This document shows, in pieces, positions 26,455 through 35,475 of a stretch of 64,000 nt of DNA. The position numbers and the translations under genes were made by a program. The notes below the pieces were generated by a model that was not told the origin of the DNA, did not search any database, and saw only the letters and a program-made list of their open reading frames with translations. Position 1 is the first letter of the stretch, and the number at the start of each line of letters is the position of its first letter. Source of the stretch: Paenibacillus_T sp033239625 (GTDB lineage: Bacteria; Bacillota; Bacilli; Paenibacillales; Paenibacillaceae); assembly GCF_033239625.1 (NCBI RefSeq), contig NZ_BTCK01000002.1, forward strand, positions 186,001 to 250,000, read 5' to 3'.

Positions 26455-28221
26455 ATGAATCGTTTGCTGAACAATATTCGGTTACGTAATAAAATGCTGC
26501 TCCTTTATCTTCTATGCGTCTTTACCCCAATGATCGTGACGAATTACTTGTTCTACAACACGATGACGGACAATGTACGAGATCGGCGCATGAAGGAAAT
26601 CGATCGAGCGGTCGAGCAGATCAAGAATGATTTTCGCGAACAGGTGGACGATGCCGTTGGTTTATCCTCCTTCTTCTATTCGGATTATACGACGAACGAG
26701 ACGTTGGACCGGGATTACAACCACGTTGAAGACTATGTGGAGGCATACGACAATTACTTGCGCCCTATCATGAACAGCTACAGTTCGGTAACGATGTCGT
26801 TGCAGAACATTATGATCTATGTCGCCAATCCAACGCTTCTCCACTCCGGCAATATCGGCTTATTGTCCGATGCTATTCGAGCGGAGGAATGGTATAAGCA
26901 GGGGGCGGCCAGCGTACGTTCCCAGCCGGTATTCATGCGGACGAAGACGGCGAACGGCGATTTCATCAGCTTCTCACTCGTTCGTCGCCTCGATTATTAT
27001 GCGGACCGGATGTCTACGGAGAAGATGCTGAAGATTGATTTTAAGACGATCGATCTGAAGGAAATTATTGCGAACCTGAATATGGAAGGCGAAATGTATC
27101 TCGTTAATCCGTCCGGTCAAATTGAATTCACGACAAATCCGGATGTCCACTGGGATGATCGCGTACAGCCGCTCTATTCTAACTTGAAGTCATCTCACTC
27201 GATCGAATTCGTGAAGAGCTTCAACAATGTAAGCTACTTGAACGGGTGGCAAATCATCGGGACGATCGACGAGGGCGAAGTCGTCAAGGAAGTGCGCAAG
27301 TCGCGCGACTTCATTCTGTGGTCGGGCTGCATCATGATCATTATTCCGACCGCTATTATCCTAATCATCACACGTTCGATTAACCTGCGCGTCGTACAGA
27401 TTCTGAAGCATATGAAGAAGGTGAAGACGCAAAGCTTCGAATCGATCGATGAAGAGGAATCGCGAGACGAGATCGGACAGCTGACGCTGGAGTTCAATCG
27501 GATGACGCTGCAGATCAGGACTTTAATTGACGATGTATATGTTGCCGATATTCAGAAGAAGTCGCTCGAGCTCGAACGCAAGGTGGCGCAGCTCAATGCG
27601 CTGCAAAGCCAGATCAATCCTCACTTTCTGTTCAATGCGCTCGAGACGATTCGGATGCGCAGTCTGCTCAAGGATGAGAAAGAAACGGCGAAGATTATTC
27701 ATAACATGGCGAAGCTGTTCCGCAGCTCGTTTGCTTGGAATAAGGACAAGGTGACGGTCAAGGAAGAGCTGGAGTTCATCCTGTGCTTTCTGGAGATTCA
27801 GAAATACCGATTCGAGGACAAGCTGATCTATGAGATCGATGTACAGCCTGAAGCATACAATTGCGAGCTGCCGAAGATGCTGTTTCTTCCTTTTGTCGAG
27901 AATGCAAGCATTCATGGGATTGAGCCGCTGAAGCATGGCGGACGGATCTATATCCGCATTGCCCGTGAAGATGAGGACTTAGTATTCAAGATCCGCGATA
28001 ACGGAATCGGCATGAATGAGGAGCAGGTGAACAAGCTGTACCGCTACTTGGATATGAATGAAACGCTCGGGGACTCGATCGGCATTCAGAATGTGATCTA
28101 CCGAGGGAAAATGATTTATGGCGATCGTTTCCTATTTGAGGTGGACAGCCGTCCGGGACAAGGCACGGCAATTATGATTCGAATACCGAGCGATAACGAT
28201 AAATATGCAGGCATCGGATGA
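26455..28221 (+). CDS. YesM-type sensor histidine kinase
   Basis: 588-residue membrane kinase, partner of the regulator at 24876. Membrane segments lie at about 13-32 and 288-307, bracketing an extracytoplasmic sensing domain. A HAMP region follows (about 308-360), then the phospho-acceptor His390 in SQINPHFLFN, and an HATPase domain with the N-box in PFVENASIHG and the glycine box DNGIGM. AGGAG precedes ATG 26455. It is followed by an SBP gene with no permease, which may act with this kinase as a co-sensor. Confidence 0.92.
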   Translation: MNRLLNNIRLRNKMLLLYLLCVFTPMIVTNYLFYNTMTDNVRDRRMKEIDRAVEQIKNDFREQVDDAVGLSSFFYSDYTTNETLDRDYNHVEDYVEAYDNYLRPIMNSYSSVTMSLQNIMIYVANPTLLHSGNIGLLSDAIRAEEWYKQGAASVRSQPVFMRTKTANGDFISFSLVRRLDYYADRMSTEKMLKIDFKTIDLKEIIANLNMEGEMYLVNPSGQIEFTTNPDVHWDDRVQPLYSNLKSSHSIEFVKSFNNVSYLNGWQIIGTIDEGEVVKEVRKSRDFILWSGCIMIIIPTAIILIITRSINLRVVQILKHMKKVKTQSFESIDEEESRDEIGQLTLEFNRMTLQIRTLIDDVYVADIQKKSLELERKVAQLNALQSQINPHFLFNALETIRMRSLLKDEKETAKIIHNMAKLFRSSFAWNKDKVTVKEELEFILCFLEIQKYRFEDKLIYEIDVQPEAYNCELPKMLFLPFVENASIHGIEPLKHGGRIYIRIAREDEDLVFKIRDNGIGMNEEQVNKLYRYLDMNETLGDSIGIQNVIYRGKMIYGDRFLFEVDSRPGQGTAIMIRIPSDNDKYAGIG

Positions 28222-28284
28222 TACGGCTAATTCAATAATAAGTAAGGTACGCAAAGAGAAATGAGAGGGGGGGAATCAAGTATA

Positions 28285-29964
28285 GTGCCTATTAAAAATA
28301 TGTTCCTTTCTTGTCTCGCGGCGGTAACCGTATGGACTGCAGTAACAGCTTGCAGCAGCAAAGCGGATAACGCAAGTGAAGGCGGCGGTTCCGATACAAA
28401 TCAGGATAAAGTTACGTTCACTGTTTTCAATGGCGTGGCTGGCTCTAAGGATGGCAATACGAACGAGACGACGATCGGTCGAATGCTCGAGGATCAGACG
28501 GGCGTCAACTTCAAGCTGGAGTTTCTGGTCGGCGACTTGAATACGAAGATCGGCACGATGATCGCCTCGAATGATTATCCGGATGTCATCATTCCGGATG
28601 CTGCATTCGAAGATGTTATGAACGCAGGGGCTTTCATTCCGCTTGACGACCTCATTGATCAATATGGCCCGAACATTAAACGGATATATGGTCCGGTTAT
28701 GGATCAAATGCGAGCGAAGGACGGCAAGTTGTACTACCTCCCAATCTCGACGCAAGTCGGCGAATTCATACCAGACCCTGAAGCAGACTCAGCTTTCTGG
28801 GTGCAACGCCGCGTCTTGGAGGAAGCGGGCTATCCGAAAGTCAAGACGTTGGATGCGTACATCAAGCTGATCGGCGACTATGCTGCCAAGCATAAGGACG
28901 AAGATCTGACGGGTATGGTATCGCTGACGGACGATTGGCGTTTCTTCACAACGTCGAACCCCCCGATGCATCTGCTCGGTTATCCGAATGATGGAAACGT
29001 AACGATTGATCCTATAACACTCGAAGCGAAGACGTATGCGAGTTCAGATGCTACGAAGCGCTGGCTCAAGACGCTGTCGGATCTGAATGCAAACGGCTTG
29101 TTCGACAAAGCTTCGTTCGTTGACAACTATGATCAATACATCGCAAAGCTGACTTCGCATAAGGTGCTTGGTTTCTTCGACTACAGATGGCAAGTGCAGA
29201 ACGCGCTTGATGTGCTGAAGGACGCAGCGCGCAAGGATCCGGCGATGGACGCTTATAACTATTTTCCGCTTCCGATTACGTTCGATGCGAATACGGCCGA
29301 TGCGTATATCCCGGCAGAGGCTAGTCCTGTTACGAACCGCGGTATCGGCATTACGGTCAGCGCTAATGATCCGGCGCGCATTATCCAATACTTCGATAAC
29401 ATGCTGACGGAAGAGAACCAAACGCTCATTAGCTGGGGCATTCAAGGCGAAACCTACGAAGTGAACGACAAGGGCCGCTTCTACCGCACGGAGGAACAAA
29501 TAGCGAAGATCGACGGGCCCTTCAGCGATAAATTCGGCTTCAAATATTACGGTTGGAACTGGCCAAGCTATGACGTGCATTCCACTCTTGCGAGCGGCAA
29601 TGCGAAGGGGGTAGGCTACCAGCCGGAAGTGTTCCGCATGAGCTTGACGGAGAAGGACAAAGCGATTCTGGACCAATACGGCGTTCAAACGTATACGGAA
29701 ATGTTCGCAGCGCCAGTATCTCGTCCATGGTATCCGGCATGGGGCTTCGCGAAGGAGCGGAACTCGCCAGAGCAAATCTGGGAGACGAAGAAGGATGAAA
29801 TTGCGAGGAAATATTTTCCGAAGATGGTCCTGTCCTCGCCCGATCGATTCGATACCCTCTGGGATAGCTACAGGAAGGAATTGGATAAGCTTAATACAGC
29901 TGGCTACGAGAAGTGGACAACTGAGCAGGCGAAGCGGAAAGCAGAAGCTGTGACTGCCAAATAG
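28285..29964 (+). CDS. LplA-type substrate-binding lipoprotein without permeases
   Basis: 559-residue extracellular solute-binding lipoprotein. GTG 28285 follows the purine run GAGGGGGGGAA; the ATG at 28261 precedes that run and is rejected. The signal peptide ends in VTAC with Cys23. The length and motifs (YPDVIIPDAAFEDVM near 100, FIPLDDLIDQYGPNIK near 120, KLYYLPIS near 145) fit the large LplA-like class of oligosaccharide-binding proteins. No permease lies nearby; the flanking genes are a YesM kinase and another SBP. It could feed a remote transporter or present ligand to a kinase. Confidence 0.87.
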   Translation: MPIKNMFLSCLAAVTVWTAVTACSSKADNASEGGGSDTNQDKVTFTVFNGVAGSKDGNTNETTIGRMLEDQTGVNFKLEFLVGDLNTKIGTMIASNDYPDVIIPDAAFEDVMNAGAFIPLDDLIDQYGPNIKRIYGPVMDQMRAKDGKLYYLPISTQVGEFIPDPEADSAFWVQRRVLEEAGYPKVKTLDAYIKLIGDYAAKHKDEDLTGMVSLTDDWRFFTTSNPPMHLLGYPNDGNVTIDPITLEAKTYASSDATKRWLKTLSDLNANGLFDKASFVDNYDQYIAKLTSHKVLGFFDYRWQVQNALDVLKDAARKDPAMDAYNYFPLPITFDANTADAYIPAEASPVTNRGIGITVSANDPARIIQYFDNMLTEENQTLISWGIQGETYEVNDKGRFYRTEEQIAKIDGPFSDKFGFKYYGWNWPSYDVHSTLASGNAKGVGYQPEVFRMSLTEKDKAILDQYGVQTYTEMFAAPVSRPWYPAWGFAKERNSPEQIWETKKDEIARKYFPKMVLSSPDRFDTLWDSYRKELDKLNTAGYEKWTTEQAKRKAEAVTAK

Positions 29965-30054
29965 CGGTTATAAAGGCTGGGCTGATCGGTTTGTTCGGGG
30001 GCTATATTCAGCGAAGACGATCGGCGGTGCGAAAGGTTAATGGTTTTGAAGTGG

Positions 30055-30083
30055 AAGGAGTTGTCCGATGGGGCAGCTCCTTT
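30055..30083 (+). terminator. Probable terminator after the SBP at 28285
   Basis: Stem AAGGAGTTGTCC against GGGCAGCTCCTT with two G-U pairs and a short GATG loop, followed by only TTT. A weak intrinsic terminator. Confidence 0.5.
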
Positions 30084-30216
30084 ATACGTCATTTGATAAG
30101 AAATGCGTAAACATCGGGTAACGAACGCAAAAATTGCTTATTGTGTTATGCGGAAGACATCAGGATAATAGGAATGATATTCTTTAATATCAAACATGTG
30201 AAATGGGGCTGTCAAA

Positions 30217-31935
30217 TTGCGGATGTCGATAATAAGCAGGTTTACCCTAATGGTTACCTCGATACTGCTTGTGCCGATGCTTGCAACTTGCGCAAGCAAC
30301 GAGGATGCAAGCGACGAACAACCGCCTACGAAGACTAAAGATGAAGTTAGATACCAAGAAATCGGATTAAGCAAATACGATACGCCGATCACATTGACTT
30401 TCGTACGGCAGACGGGGGACGGTCTGGATGGTCTGCTAGAACAGATGCCAGGCGACACGCTGGAGAACAATATTTGGACCCGTCTGTATGAACAGGTGCT
30501 GGGCATTAAAATCAAATATGATTGGACAGCCAAGGGCGATCTGTATAACGAGAAGCTAGGCGTCGCGCTTGCAGCGGGCAATCTGCCCGATGTGGTCAGA
30601 GTCAATGCGCAGCAGCTTCAGCAGTTGAACAATGCAGGACTCATTCAAGATCTGACGAGCGTGTATAACGAATATGCTACTCCGTTCACGAAGGAAGTGT
30701 TAAGTCAGGAGGGAAGCGCGCCGTTCGAGTCTGCAACCGTTGATGGCAAGCTGATGGGAATACCGGAGACCGGCTCCTCCATTGAAGCTGCTCAGTTTCT
30801 ATGGATCCGGACAGATTGGCTGGATCGGCTGGGGCTTAAACCTCCTCGAACGATGGATGACTTATTGAAAATCTCGAAAGCGTTTACACATGACGATCCG
30901 GATGGCAATGGTCAGAATGATACATTCGGGCTTGCCATAACGCAATATTTGTGGGACCCCATCATGGGAATGACCGACTTTGTCGCAGGCTATGATGCAT
31001 TCCCGAATATATGGATAGCCAAGCCGTCCGGACAATTAGCTTATGGGGCGATTCAACCGGAAGTTAAGACGGCGCTGAATGCGCTTCGCGATATGTATGA
31101 AGATGGTCAACTCGATCCTGAATTCATGTTCAAGGACGGCAACAAAGCAAACGAACTGATTACATCAGGCAAGGTGGGGATGTTCTATGGTGAACAGTGG
31201 GCGTCCTTTGCCGCGCAGGCAAGTTATTCGAAGAACAGTAACGCCCGCTGGCAGGCTTATCCGATCGTATCCAACTCGGACGGGCTGGCTAAGGTTCCGC
31301 TTCGATTCGCTACCGACCAGTTTCTTGCCGTAAGAAAAGGGTTCGAGCATCCGGAGGCGATCATGAAACTGTTCAATCTCCATCTGGAGAAGAACTGGGG
31401 AAAGACCGCTCAGTATGAAACCTACTATAGCAATCCGTATCCGGTATGGCAGATTTCACCGGTGACCCCTTATCCTGCATTGAAAAATTTGAACGCCTAT
31501 TATCAGCTGCATGAGGCTCGTGCAACGGGAGATAAATCGGTGCTTAAGGACGAAGCGAGGGCTATTCAGAAAAATATAGATCTCTATCTTTATAATGACA
31601 ATATAACAGGCTGGGGCTGGGAGCATACGTACGGGTCAACCGGTGCATTCGCCATACTTGATCGATATAAGAGGAACAATCAGCTTTTATATGAAAGCTT
31701 CGTCGGACCACCTACCGAGACGATGCTTGAGAAGTGGTCGTTGCTCGAAGATATGAAGAACGATACGTTCGTGAACATTGTTCTTGGCCGACCCATTACC
31801 GATTTCGATCGATTCGTGGAAGAGTGGAACAGGCTGGGCGGAGCGAAGATCACGACGGAAGTAAATCAATGGTACACGAACAAAAGCGAGCAGGCGCGTC
31901 AGCAAAGTCATGATGAAGGAGTCTATAGATTTTAG
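30217..31935 (+). CDS. LplA-type substrate-binding lipoprotein without permeases
   Basis: 572-residue lipoprotein. TTG 30217 is favoured by the GGGG box about ten bases upstream; ATG 30223 is the alternative. The signal peptide has the lipobox LATC, Cys25. SBP signatures are LPDVVRVNAQQLQQL near residue 128, GIPETGSSIEAAQFLWIRTDW near 175-197 (read as two parts) and a PDGNGQNDTFG calcium-loop-like segment near 228. The kinase gene starts 18 bases after its stop, so SBP, kinase and regulator form one operon. No permease is linked. Confidence 0.87.
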   Translation: MRMSIISRFTLMVTSILLVPMLATCASNEDASDEQPPTKTKDEVRYQEIGLSKYDTPITLTFVRQTGDGLDGLLEQMPGDTLENNIWTRLYEQVLGIKIKYDWTAKGDLYNEKLGVALAAGNLPDVVRVNAQQLQQLNNAGLIQDLTSVYNEYATPFTKEVLSQEGSAPFESATVDGKLMGIPETGSSIEAAQFLWIRTDWLDRLGLKPPRTMDDLLKISKAFTHDDPDGNGQNDTFGLAITQYLWDPIMGMTDFVAGYDAFPNIWIAKPSGQLAYGAIQPEVKTALNALRDMYEDGQLDPEFMFKDGNKANELITSGKVGMFYGEQWASFAAQASYSKNSNARWQAYPIVSNSDGLAKVPLRFATDQFLAVRKGFEHPEAIMKLFNLHLEKNWGKTAQYETYYSNPYPVWQISPVTPYPALKNLNAYYQLHEARATGDKSVLKDEARAIQKNIDLYLYNDNITGWGWEHTYGSTGAFAILDRYKRNNQLLYESFVGPPTETMLEKWSLLEDMKNDTFVNIVLGRPITDFDRFVEEWNRLGGAKITTEVNQWYTNKSEQARQQSHDEGVYRF

Positions 31936-31953
31936 CGCATCGGAGGCATTTCA

Positions 31954-33702
31954 TTGTTTAAGATTCCTGTAAATTCATTGCGCCACACGATATTCGTCAG
32001 ACTGGTCATTATGTATCTCGTCGTTATTCTGCCGATTATTCTTCTCGGCGTCTATCTCTACAATTGGAGCTATAAGAATGCAAGCGACGAGATATCGAGA
32101 AATACGCTAGCACAATTATCTACTTATTTGGAAGACCTCAATCGGGAGATCGAATGGCTGGAAATCCAGCAATACGATGTGGTGCAGGAAAGCGACCTCA
32201 ATCGGCTCGCGGTTACATGGGAGCTCATGGATAGCGTCGACAAGAAGAAAAGCATTGATTACATGCTTCATCGGTTGACCTCGATCAAGAGCAACAGCGC
32301 ATACGTCAAAGATATTTATATCCACATTCGTACGATTGGCAAGACGCTCTCGGAAGGCAACGGCGTCTTGCCGTTCGATCAAGACCGCTACAATGCACTC
32401 CGTCTGATGCTGGATGAGAACGATAGCCGGCTCACAACGTTGGATGATACGCTCCAGATCAGCTCCTCCCGATTCGGCGGCAAGAAAGGAGCAGAGCCGC
32501 TGTTTATTGTTCAGATCGAGCTGGACAGCGAGAAACTGAGGGAATCGTTGAAGAAGCTGAATGTGTACGAAGAGAGCGGTTCGATTCTGCTCGCTGAGGG
32601 CGCTGGCTTCACGCTGTACAGCGATAGGTCGGCATACAGCCGGATGAACGAATATTGGGAAAGCGCCGAGGCTTCGCATGAACGTTCCATGCTGCTTGAC
32701 ATCGAGGGGAAACGATATCATTTTGACCGTGCAGATTCGGATAAGTTGAAGCTTTCCGTCGTATCGTATTTGCCTGAAGAAACGGTTAAACGTCCGTTAA
32801 CTAAATTCAGCTATTGGGCGTGGGGGTTTGCATTAACGACAGGAATCGCAATTATTTTGTATGCTTTCATTACTTACCGATTCGTCCATCGGCCGCTGCT
32901 GCTGCTCATTCAGGGTTTCCGGCGAATGGAGAGCGGATCGCTTGATCTTCGAATCAATCACGGGAAGAAGGATGAATTCGGCTTTCTCTATAGTCGATTC
33001 AACAATATGCTCGATAAGCTGCAAGCGCTGATCGATCAAGATTTTAAACAGAAAATGATGATGCAGAAGGCGGAATTGAAGCAGCTCCAATCGCAAATCA
33101 ATCCGCACTTCCTGTATAACAGCTTCTTCATTCTAAACTCGCTTGCTCAGACAGGCGATACGGAGCGGATTGAACAGTTCACGAATATGCTGGGCGAATA
33201 TTTCCGATTTATAACGCGCAACGGTCAAGAGAACGTGCTGCTTTCCGAAGAAATTAAGCATGCCCGCACGTATACCGAAATTCAGAAGCTTCGATTCTCT
33301 AGACGAATTAAGGTACAGTTCGATGAACTACCGCCGGAGATGGAGCGGATTCGGGTTCCGCGTCTGATCGTGCAGCCCATTATCGAGAATGCATACGAGC
33401 ACAGCTTGGAGAAAATGCCGGAAGAAGGCTTCCTCCGTGTAACGTTCGAGCTGCATGCGTCCGAAGCGCGTATCGTCATCGAGGATAACGGCGGCAGCAT
33501 GGATGAAGAGCAGCTTGAGATGTTGAATGCGCGGCTCACAAGCACGGGCGAAACGGAAGAAATGACGGGCATGATTAATATCCACCGCCGAATGATGCTG
33601 ACGTACGGGGAAGGCAGCGGGTTGCAGCTTACTCGAACGGAGCAGAATGGTCTGCGTGTCACGATCTGTATGAAGCTTAAGGAGGAGATGGGACATGTAT
33701 AG
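31954..33702 (+). CDS. YesM-type sensor histidine kinase
   Basis: 582-residue membrane kinase starting at TTG 31954, seven bases after GGAGG. Membrane segments lie at about 15-36 and 288-309, with an extracytoplasmic domain between. HAMP at about 310-362, phospho-acceptor His385 in SQINPHFLYN, N-box in QPIIENAYEHS and the ATP box DNGGSM. The end overlaps the regulator gene by eight bases. It is co-transcribed with the upstream SBP, which suggests that the SBP hands over or reports its ligand; that link is inferred. Confidence 0.92.
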   Translation: MFKIPVNSLRHTIFVRLVIMYLVVILPIILLGVYLYNWSYKNASDEISRNTLAQLSTYLEDLNREIEWLEIQQYDVVQESDLNRLAVTWELMDSVDKKKSIDYMLHRLTSIKSNSAYVKDIYIHIRTIGKTLSEGNGVLPFDQDRYNALRLMLDENDSRLTTLDDTLQISSSRFGGKKGAEPLFIVQIELDSEKLRESLKKLNVYEESGSILLAEGAGFTLYSDRSAYSRMNEYWESAEASHERSMLLDIEGKRYHFDRADSDKLKLSVVSYLPEETVKRPLTKFSYWAWGFALTTGIAIILYAFITYRFVHRPLLLLIQGFRRMESGSLDLRINHGKKDEFGFLYSRFNNMLDKLQALIDQDFKQKMMMQKAELKQLQSQINPHFLYNSFFILNSLAQTGDTERIEQFTNMLGEYFRFITRNGQENVLLSEEIKHARTYTEIQKLRFSRRIKVQFDELPPEMERIRVPRLIVQPIIENAYEHSLEKMPEEGFLRVTFELHASEARIVIEDNGGSMDEEQLEMLNARLTSTGETEEMTGMINIHRRMMLTYGEGSGLQLTRTEQNGLRVTICMKLKEEMGHV

Positions 33703-35329
33703 GCTGCTGATCGTTGATGATGAGGAAATTATTACAAACAGCTTATATGAGGTGTTCAATCGCTTCATGCCGGAGAGGCTGGACGTCTACAAAGCTTATT
33801 CGGCGAAGGAAGCGCTCGAATGGATGTCCCGTACAAGAATTGATATCGTGATGACGGATATTGCGATGCCTGGCATGAATGGCCTCGAGCTGTCAGAGGA
33901 AATCATGAAATATTGGCCGCGATGCCGCGTCATCTTCCTAACCGGACATAGTGAATTCGAATATGCATACCGTGCGATCCAACTGGCGAATGTGCGTTAT
34001 TTGCTGAAGACGGAAGGCTATGCGAAGGTGGCTGAGACGGTCAAGGAAGTGCTGGATGAACTTGTCCGGGACAATCAGGAAACCCAGCTGATCGAGCAGT
34101 CCCGCGAACAGCTGCAGGCTTATCAGCTTATGGCACAGGGCGATTATATGCGGCATCTGCTGCAGGAAAGTCATACGATTGCGGTTTATATAGACATCGT
34201 TGTTGATGAGTTCCGCAAGCTGAGCATCGGGCTGGATCCAACTCAGGAAGTTGTCATGGTTCTTGGCCGCATGACTTATCCGGAGGGAAGAACTTATCTG
34301 GAGAAAAATGAGCTGATGAACATGGCTCAGATGCGAGCGAACACCTATCTGTCGGAGAAAACACGCTGTATCGGCGTCGTAGATAAACAAGGCGATCTGA
34401 TTTGGTTTATTCAGCCGCATGAAGGCAACGAAGAGAAATACGATGAACATCTCGTTACTTATTTGGAAGGGACGCTTGAGCTTATTCAAGAGTCATGCCA
34501 AGCATCGCTTGGTATGGCGCTCGGGTTCACGATCAGCGGGTCGAGTTGTCCTTGGAGCGAGGTGACGCAGCAATATGAGCGGCTGCGGCAGCTGCAGCAG
34601 CTTCAAGTCGGGGATGAAGCTGCCATTATTATTCGCGATCGTCCGGATGCGATCAGCGGGTTGCCTTGCAAGGATGGCTTCATCACGGCTCAGAAAGCGG
34701 AGATATTGGCTGCTTATCTGGAAGCGGGCAGATCGGCAGAGTTTCTGAAGGACTTGGAGGACATCTCTGCAGCTGCGTTGCAGTGCTGCGGCAATATTCA
34801 ATATACGATCGAAGCGTATTATACGATCGCACTCATGCTCTACGCTTCGATCGGGCGGCTCGGCCTTCATGGGCGAATAGACGAGAACGGCAAGCTGATG
34901 CGATTGGACGAGCATGCCTCGATGAGAGAAGGATTCTTGTATTTGAAAGGTACAGCGGAGGCGATATTCCAATTCAAGCAGACGGATGAACGAGATCGGA
35001 CAACGCTCATCACCGATCGCATTAGCCAGTATATCGAGGATCATTTGAGCGAAGACCTGTCACTCGTACGTCTTGCGGAAATCCATTTTTTCAACCCGTC
35101 GTACCTATCCCGTTTCTTCAAGCAGGAAAGCGGGATCAACCTATCCGATTTCATCGATCGGTGTCGCGTGAGGAAGGCGAAGGAGCTGCTCCGCGATCCC
35201 CATATGAAAGTGCGGGATGTGGCGGCTGAGGTCGGTTATGAAGCGGCTCACTCATTCACGCGTTTCTTCAAGAAGGTGACCGGCGTGACGCCGCAAGAGT
35301 ATCGGGATACGCTGACTGCAACTTCGTGA
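33695..35329 (+). CDS. YesN-type AraC response regulator
   Basis: 544-residue regulator, start ATG 33695 after GGAGGAG. Receiver with acidic pair Asp8-Asp9, phospho-acceptor Asp55 (MTDIAMPG), and Lys in RYLLKTEG, where the usual KP is KT. The C-terminal AraC helix-turn-helix domain lies at about 437-540. It overlaps the kinase gene and is followed by a secreted GH43 gene, a plausible target. The conserved element at 35383-35429 lies between the two. Confidence 0.92.
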   Translation: MYRLLIVDDEEIITNSLYEVFNRFMPERLDVYKAYSAKEALEWMSRTRIDIVMTDIAMPGMNGLELSEEIMKYWPRCRVIFLTGHSEFEYAYRAIQLANVRYLLKTEGYAKVAETVKEVLDELVRDNQETQLIEQSREQLQAYQLMAQGDYMRHLLQESHTIAVYIDIVVDEFRKLSIGLDPTQEVVMVLGRMTYPEGRTYLEKNELMNMAQMRANTYLSEKTRCIGVVDKQGDLIWFIQPHEGNEEKYDEHLVTYLEGTLELIQESCQASLGMALGFTISGSSCPWSEVTQQYERLRQLQQLQVGDEAAIIIRDRPDAISGLPCKDGFITAQKAEILAAYLEAGRSAEFLKDLEDISAAALQCCGNIQYTIEAYYTIALMLYASIGRLGLHGRIDENGKLMRLDEHASMREGFLYLKGTAEAIFQFKQTDERDRTTLITDRISQYIEDHLSEDLSLVRLAEIHFFNPSYLSRFFKQESGINLSDFIDRCRVRKAKELLRDPHMKVRDVAAEVGYEAAHSFTRFFKKVTGVTPQEYRDTLTATS

Positions 35330-35382
35330 TATAGAGCCGTTATTCGAAGGCGCTTGACAAGGTGCCTTCGCCCTGTTCACGA

Positions 35383-35429
35383 CACCTAGAATTTGACGGG
35401 TAACGAGAACGTGATTCACAGGTTGTTGC
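35383..35429 (+). promoter_or_regulatory. Repeated upstream motif, copy 6, bipartite form
   Basis: CACCTA, then TTTGACGGGTA, then ACAGGTTGTTGC after a variable spacer. The same three blocks, in the same order and one base further apart, occur at 50456-50503 upstream of an SBP gene. Located about 50 bases before the GH43 at 35476. The core CTAGAATTTGACGGGT is shared with the lipoprotein array sites. Confidence 0.5.
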
Positions 35430-35475
35430 ACTGGCTGACAGGCAGTAAGCTGGAGGAGCGCTGAGAGGATGAAGG

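Noticed and set aside
35345..35370. Hairpin after the third response regulator as a terminator
   Set aside because: The stem CGAAGGC/GCCTTCG is present but followed by CCCTG with no T-run; left out as a terminator.
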